DNA from: a virus
Virus record (IMG/VR): IMGVR_UViG_3300032294_000457
Span: 1-48,708 of that record
Reading direction: 5' to 3' (one strand)
Length of the DNA: 48,708 nt
Shown: piece by piece, positions 44,511-48,708 of the stretch
Layout: every line of letters begins with the position of its first letter
How positions within the stretch are numbered: the first letter of the stretch is position 1
Position numbers and translations under genes: made by a program
The notes under the pieces: model-generated
Seen by the model: only the letters and a program-made list of their open reading frames with translations
The model's database searches: none
Told to the model about the DNA's origin: nothing

Positions 44511-45215
44511 TTATCCTACAGTGATCACCCATTGAATAGCTATAGTTTCAGATGAAGATTTAGTAATTATTGGGAATGTTGTTCTGCATAACATTGTACC
44601 AGCTGTTAGTTTATGTCCTGCACCTGAAGTGCCTGTAATATTTATTGCAATGCCATCAATCGCATTAGCTGCAGATGACGCAAGCTTAACTACGTCATCA
44701 TTAACTTTAATGATGTAATATTGCGCTCCGTCAGTTAAGTTAGTTATCACTGTGTTACCACCATCAGTATAAGTAACCAAGTCACCAGTATCGAATCCAT
44801 GACCAACATATGGGATAGTATCACCACCATCATCAACATCGTCTCCGTCAAAAGATATAACTGCACTTGCTGCAGCGTTAGTGATAGAAGCTTCAACGAT
44901 ATCTCCAGTACCGGTACCCGCTGGAAATGTTGCTACAAATGTAGCATTGACACCAGATGCAGTTGCAGAATCTACAGCAACACGGGCTAACTCATTAACT
45001 AATGTTGTCTGAGATGCTGACGCTGATGATGCATCATCACCAATAGCCATATAACCCATAACGCTTGCAGTGTTTGCAATTATTCTAGAAGCTAGAAATT
45101 GTTTTCCTGAAGTAACTACCAAATTGTTTACTTCTGTTTCATACACTAAGTTTTTAACTGCATCAAACTTCTTGATGACTAATTTACCTGTAAGTTTTAC
45201 GTTCGATTGTAACAT
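44511..45215 (-). CDS. Virion structural protein with an inserted HGF-type beta module
   Basis: The 234-residue protein opens NVKLTGKLVIKKFDAVKNLV and has GKQFLASRIIANTASVMGYM then AIGDDASSASASQT, the pattern of a small structural protein common in phage tail regions. Residues 120-200 are an inserted copy of the beta module (HGFDTGDLVTYTDGG, YYIIKVNDDVVKLASSAANA) also found in the flanking gp7- and gp8-like proteins. The native C-terminus resumes with LCRTTFPIITKSS. It is probably a baseplate component. Gaps of 10 and 6 nt to its neighbours place it in the wedge operon. Confidence 0.7.
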   Translation of the reverse strand: MLQSNVKLTGKLVIKKFDAVKNLVYETEVNNLVVTSGKQFLASRIIANTASVMGYMAIGDDASSASASQTTLVNELARVAVDSATASGVNATFVATFPAGTGTGDIVEASITNAAASAVISFDGDDVDDGGDTIPYVGHGFDTGDLVTYTDGGNTVITNLTDGAQYYIIKVNDDVVKLASSAANAIDGIAINITGTSGAGHKLTAGTMLCRTTFPIITKSSSETIAIQWVITVG

Positions 45216-45225
45216 ATATTACTCC

Positions 45226-47058
45226 TTAAAAATTCCTTGTTTTTGTTAGCGTATGATTAGATCCTACACCATCTGTTAAATTAATTGTTAAACCGCCTAA
45301 TGCATTAGCTGCGGATGTAGCTAATTTTATTGTATCATTGTCTACTTTGTATACATAATATGTATTTAGATTAGATAAGCCCCCAATAGCTGTGCCACCA
45401 TTTGTTCTATATACTACAGCGTCTTGTGTAGAGAATCCATGATTTGCATATGTAATAGTCTCAAGACTATCATCGACTGCTGTGGCAGCATTAAATGCTA
45501 TATCAACCGAAGCTGATCCTGAATCGTCCATGCTAACTGTTGAACTTAAAACGTTTCTAGCATCACCATAGAATCTATATGCGGTAGGTGGGTTATAGAA
45601 TCCTTCTAACTCAAAGTAGTCAATATCATATGGCTCTCTTCTGATTACTCCACCAGAATCCACTGGATATACAAACATATCTCTAATAGATCTATTTATC
45701 TGAGTTGTAGAAGCACCAGATTGCCATTCTCCTAGTTCAAACGTAGCAGATACTGTAGGAGCAAAAGTAGCTTGGATCTGATAATTAGAGAATAATGCTG
45801 TACCAGTAGGATGTAGGTATGATTTAATTAATGATTTGTACTTATCTAAGCTTTGGTTGATAGTAATAACATATGAAAACTTTTGGTAATACCTACTATC
45901 TTGAAGATAGATATCATCATCTAAGAACCCGTCGTTGTTGATAAACTGTCCCTGATACTTAGCAACAGCTCCAATAGTAAACTTAATGATGGCAAAGTTT
46001 ACTATTTCATTAGCTCCAGCCTCAGTTTGTTGATACCATTGATTTAATAATACCCCGGCGTATGTATTATCTGAATAATCTATTTCGGAGTATATTGGTG
46101 AAATTAAGTAACCAAAATCCACATAATTTTCAATAAATGTATCATTGGGGATTGAGAACTGTCTAGTACTATTCTTATCAATTGTTAAGCTTGCATCATA
46201 AATGATGTCTGTTACACTCTTAGTTGAAAAGAAGTCTAGTGCATAACCCGCACCAAATTGAATTGTGGTTAATGCAAGTATGCCTCCGTTTGAGTCAACT
46301 TTTGTAACTTTTAATTTTTGTGTAATTACTTGACCATTTGAAATTGTAGCTGTTTCAAAGAACGTTCCAACTTTAAATCCAATACCTTTATTAAGTATTT
46401 CATAGCCTACGGTAGTAGGGATGATTGTACCTACCACACCATCATCATCGATGGTATATCCAGTTTGAATCGTGCCATAATAACTTTTATCGATGTATAG
46501 CTGATAGATATTATCTCTGTAATATTCTACTCGTGTCACAAATACTTTGATGGAAAGGTTAGTACCATTTAAGTTGATTCTATTTCCAACTAAATTAAAA
46601 GCGTCTCCTGCTGATATGTCAACAAATATAGACATCTCTTGTTGCCATTTGCCATCGGATGCTTTAAGTACTTGATCCCATGGATAGTGGATCTCGGCAT
46701 CTTTATTATATAATAACTTGAATAAAAACTTATATGAAGCTTCTGTTCCCTTTGCAGTAAATATCTGCTTAGCTTTTCTTAAAAAGAATGCTCTATCTAT
46801 AAATTCATAGTTATCACCAAATATATCAAGCTCATTCTTAAAGTATTGGATAAACTCATCAATAGTATCATCTAAATCTCTTAGCTCAGTTAGGTTTCTT
46901 TGTTGGTTTCCTCCCTGAAAACTAGTTGCACCTACCGTAAATGTTTTAGCATTTAAGAACTCATAGTATGCTTCTATGAATTCAACGAAAAGTGGGTAGT
47001 CAGCCCGTACAAATTCTGGGAGCTGTTTAGATACTACAGACTTTAAGTTAACTGACAT
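45226..47058 (-). CDS. 7: Baseplate wedge protein, gp7-like
   Basis: The 610-residue protein begins SVNLKSVVSKQLPEFVRADY followed by PLFVEFIEAYYEFLN, a signature of the baseplate structural protein that follows gp6 in marine T4-like phages. Then come FIDRAFFLRKAKQIF and KGTEASYKFLFKLLY, and near the C-terminal third SYLHPTGTALFSNYQ. The last 80 residues are a copy of the beta module (HGFSTQDAVVYRTNGG, TYYVYKVDNDTIKLATSAAN) shared with the next two genes. Start and gp6 stop overlap by one base (TAATG). It is shorter than T4 gp7, so the name rests on position and on the marine-phage family. Confidence 0.7.
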   Translation of the reverse strand: MSVNLKSVVSKQLPEFVRADYPLFVEFIEAYYEFLNAKTFTVGATSFQGGNQQRNLTELRDLDDTIDEFIQYFKNELDIFGDNYEFIDRAFFLRKAKQIFTAKGTEASYKFLFKLLYNKDAEIHYPWDQVLKASDGKWQQEMSIFVDISAGDAFNLVGNRINLNGTNLSIKVFVTRVEYYRDNIYQLYIDKSYYGTIQTGYTIDDDGVVGTIIPTTVGYEILNKGIGFKVGTFFETATISNGQVITQKLKVTKVDSNGGILALTTIQFGAGYALDFFSTKSVTDIIYDASLTIDKNSTRQFSIPNDTFIENYVDFGYLISPIYSEIDYSDNTYAGVLLNQWYQQTEAGANEIVNFAIIKFTIGAVAKYQGQFINNDGFLDDDIYLQDSRYYQKFSYVITINQSLDKYKSLIKSYLHPTGTALFSNYQIQATFAPTVSATFELGEWQSGASTTQINRSIRDMFVYPVDSGGVIRREPYDIDYFELEGFYNPPTAYRFYGDARNVLSSTVSMDDSGSASVDIAFNAATAVDDSLETITYANHGFSTQDAVVYRTNGGTAIGGLSNLNTYYVYKVDNDTIKLATSAANALGGLTINLTDGVGSNHTLTKTRNF

Positions 47059-48708
47059 TAGTTCCTACTTGAAGTAAATATGTAGTTTGTGCCGCCACCT
47101 GGATCACCTACTGAAACTTTATCTAGTATTACGTTTACGATGATGTTTTCGTCAGGTATGGTAACTAATTGATTTCTAATTGATACCACATCGTTTGATT
47201 GTGGTTTAATTATTAATTCTAATACTGGGCTTTGTGTTAAATCAATACCAGTAATCTCAAGCTCTGTTAGTCTTATAATTCCATTAGGATAATCTACAGA
47301 ACCAAATGTTCTTATGTATACTTTTTCCCCTGTATTACTAAAGTAAAATAATCTTAATTGACCAGTAAAATGATCTGTAGGTAGATCTTCAATATACATT
47401 ATATTATCATTTCCAGCAATATAGAATCCATGAGATGTAATAGATTCTTCTGGCACTCCAGATCCATAGATTGGGTTTGCTAAGTTAATCGTATAATTTG
47501 CATTTGTATTGTACTGTACATTTATTTCACGATGCAGTTTGATTGTAGTGATGTTACTAACTATAGCGTCTTCTGTATTATCGATCAATGCACTAAGGTT
47601 TGAATGTCTAAATACTCCAGTAAATGAATTTAAGTTATCAGTGTTATAGTCTTTTATGGTTTGGATAACTAACTCTTTAAGTGTATTCTCAGATCTAACT
47701 GTTAAACGCGGGTTATAGTAAGCCGAACATGTTACTTGTAGACTAATATATTCTGGATCTACTATCTCAGGAGTGATAGATACAACGTTCTTTTGTTTTA
47801 AGATAGAATCTATAATATAATCTTTTTGATTTTGAGTCAATACGTCAGTAGTGGTAGGTTTGATAGATAAAAATACTTTACCATAGATTGGAGGGTCATT
47901 GTCTTCTCCGCCCCAAACATTGATAGTTTGGGCTTCTGGGTATAATCTAAATATTATAGCTCTATAGTCTTCAACTGTAACAGCTCTATTTTGTGACGAG
48001 TATGATCTAGGAGCATTATACCTTATAGACTCGATAGTCTCTGCAGGAGATCCTCCTACTGCTGGAGTGGTAGTAGTAACTGCTACTGACCCACCTAATA
48101 GTGTTGAACCATTGTATGCAAACACACGAGCTCCATTACCAGCTTCTTCATTTGTTACTAAGTATGTTAGATTAACTATGTTACCATTTTCTAAAGCCTT
48201 ACCAATGACTCCGTTACCAAACTCTAATTCATATAGTTGGCCTTCGATTTCTTTGATAAAGTATACTCTAGAATCTCCATCCAAGTTTAATAAATCTTCT
48301 TGATTTACAAATGTTGTAAATACAGAAGAAGCAGAGTTATCTTGCACCCTTACAGCTAGTGTTGACATATCTACATTTTGATTTGGGATAGTGTATCGTA
48401 CACCATCTGCAACTGTATATTTAAATGATAACGGAGTTCCTTCTTTGATTTGTACTCCTTGAAAAGTATAAGTTGAACCAACACGAGTAGTTACTATGCT
48501 CTCTGTATTATAAAATGTAAACTGTGTGCCTTCTATAGTTGTGTTGAATGCACTATATGCCGGTAAAGTCAATGTTGCTGGAGATGAAGTAGTACCAGAT
48601 ACTACTATATTCTCGGTAGCTGTGGCAGCAGATGATGAGTAAGGCACGTACCCAATTTCTTTAGCTCTTGAAACGACGCTTGATCGTTTGCTGGCAGAAT
48701 CCAAGAAA
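47058..48708 (-). CDS. 6: Baseplate wedge protein, gp6-like (5' end outside window)
   Basis: The frame is open to the window edge, so the true start is missing; 549 residues are visible. It begins FLDSASKRSSVVSRAKEIGY, a region that lies inside gp6 of T4-like phages, not at its start. RYNAPRSYSSQNRAVTVEDY and INVWGGEDNDPPIYGKVFLS match the conserved baseplate J-like core of gp6. VSITPEIVDPEYISLQV and later NPIYGSGVPEESITSHGF follow. gp6 forms the ring of the T4 baseplate wedge. A TTG at 48704 could be read as a start but is most likely an internal leucine. Confidence 0.85.
   Translation of the reverse strand, partial: FLDSASKRSSVVSRAKEIGYVPYSSSAATATENIVVSGTTSSPATLTLPAYSAFNTTIEGTQFTFYNTESIVTTRVGSTYTFQGVQIKEGTPLSFKYTVADGVRYTIPNQNVDMSTLAVRVQDNSASSVFTTFVNQEDLLNLDGDSRVYFIKEIEGQLYELEFGNGVIGKALENGNIVNLTYLVTNEEAGNGARVFAYNGSTLLGGSVAVTTTTPAVGGSPAETIESIRYNAPRSYSSQNRAVTVEDYRAIIFRLYPEAQTINVWGGEDNDPPIYGKVFLSIKPTTTDVLTQNQKDYIIDSILKQKNVVSITPEIVDPEYISLQVTCSAYYNPRLTVRSENTLKELVIQTIKDYNTDNLNSFTGVFRHSNLSALIDNTEDAIVSNITTIKLHREINVQYNTNANYTINLANPIYGSGVPEESITSHGFYIAGNDNIMYIEDLPTDHFTGQLRLFYFSNTGEKVYIRTFGSVDYPNGIIRLTELEITGIDLTQSPVLELIIKPQSNDVVSIRNQLVTIPDENIIVNVILDKVSVGDPGGGTNYIFTSSRN

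Noticed and set aside
48702-48704. TTG at 48704 as the start of the gp6-like gene
   Set aside because: The frame remains open to the window edge and the sequence there matches an internal region of gp6, so the gene is cut by the window.

Overview
The window looks like part of the late (virion) region of a T4-superfamily marine myovirus, of the cyanophage/pelagiphage type. The evidence is a run of T4-like baseplate wedge genes (gp6-, gp7- and gp8-like) at the right end, a giant DUF4815-type structural protein, several trimeric-fibre genes, and exact T4-type late promoter octamers (TATAAATA) in the short gaps between operons. The sequence is AT-rich. All 45 genes I can support lie on the minus strand, so transcription runs from 48708 towards 1, and only about 0.75 kb is non-coding. 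The host cannot be read from the sequence. I saw no tRNA, CRISPR array, integrase or insertion sequence, and no gene-free stretch over 300 bases.

Layout in transcription order. (1) 48708-36119, tail baseplate: gp6-like (5' end outside the window), gp7-like, a small virion protein, gp8-like, the 1731-residue DUF4815-type protein and a 68-residue coiled coil. (2) 36138-33826: two paralogous fibres with NVTG repeats. (3) 33841-21479: a tightly overlapping cassette with a cupin-type 2OG-Fe(II) oxygenase, seven different radical SAM proteins (most with extra C-terminal cysteine clusters) and six proteins I cannot name. In its midst is a 211-residue virion-like protein ending in three C-H-x-S units followed by RGRR. 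(4) 21412-12650: a small Ig/BppU-like protein, three collagen-like fibres sharing an inserted beta domain, a small protein, and a collagen/17-residue-repeat/S74-like fibre closed by a clear terminator. (5) 12512-7215: a surface-glycan cassette with glycosyltransferases, a glycosyltransferase-methyltransferase fusion, a sulfotransferase, a nucleotidyltransferase-cupin fusion, a HAD phosphatase and an APS-kinase-like protein. (6) 7178-1: a collagen-like fibre with an S74 chaperone, three more 2OG-Fe(II) oxygenases, a glycine-rich adhesin, small proteins, a spermidine-synthase-like methyltransferase and a truncated glycosyltransferase.

How the genes may work together (inference). The window appears devoted to building the distal tail and chemically decorating it. 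Two modification systems sit among fibre genes. The radical SAM cassette may modify the Cys/His/Ser tail of the virion protein encoded within it, which would be a RiPP-like maturation of a phage structural protein. The glycan cassette may add sugars and sulfate to the Thr/Ser-rich collagen-like fibres, as Bacillus BclA is glycosylated on its GXT repeats. The radical SAM/CHxS arrangement is the best candidate for an undescribed system.
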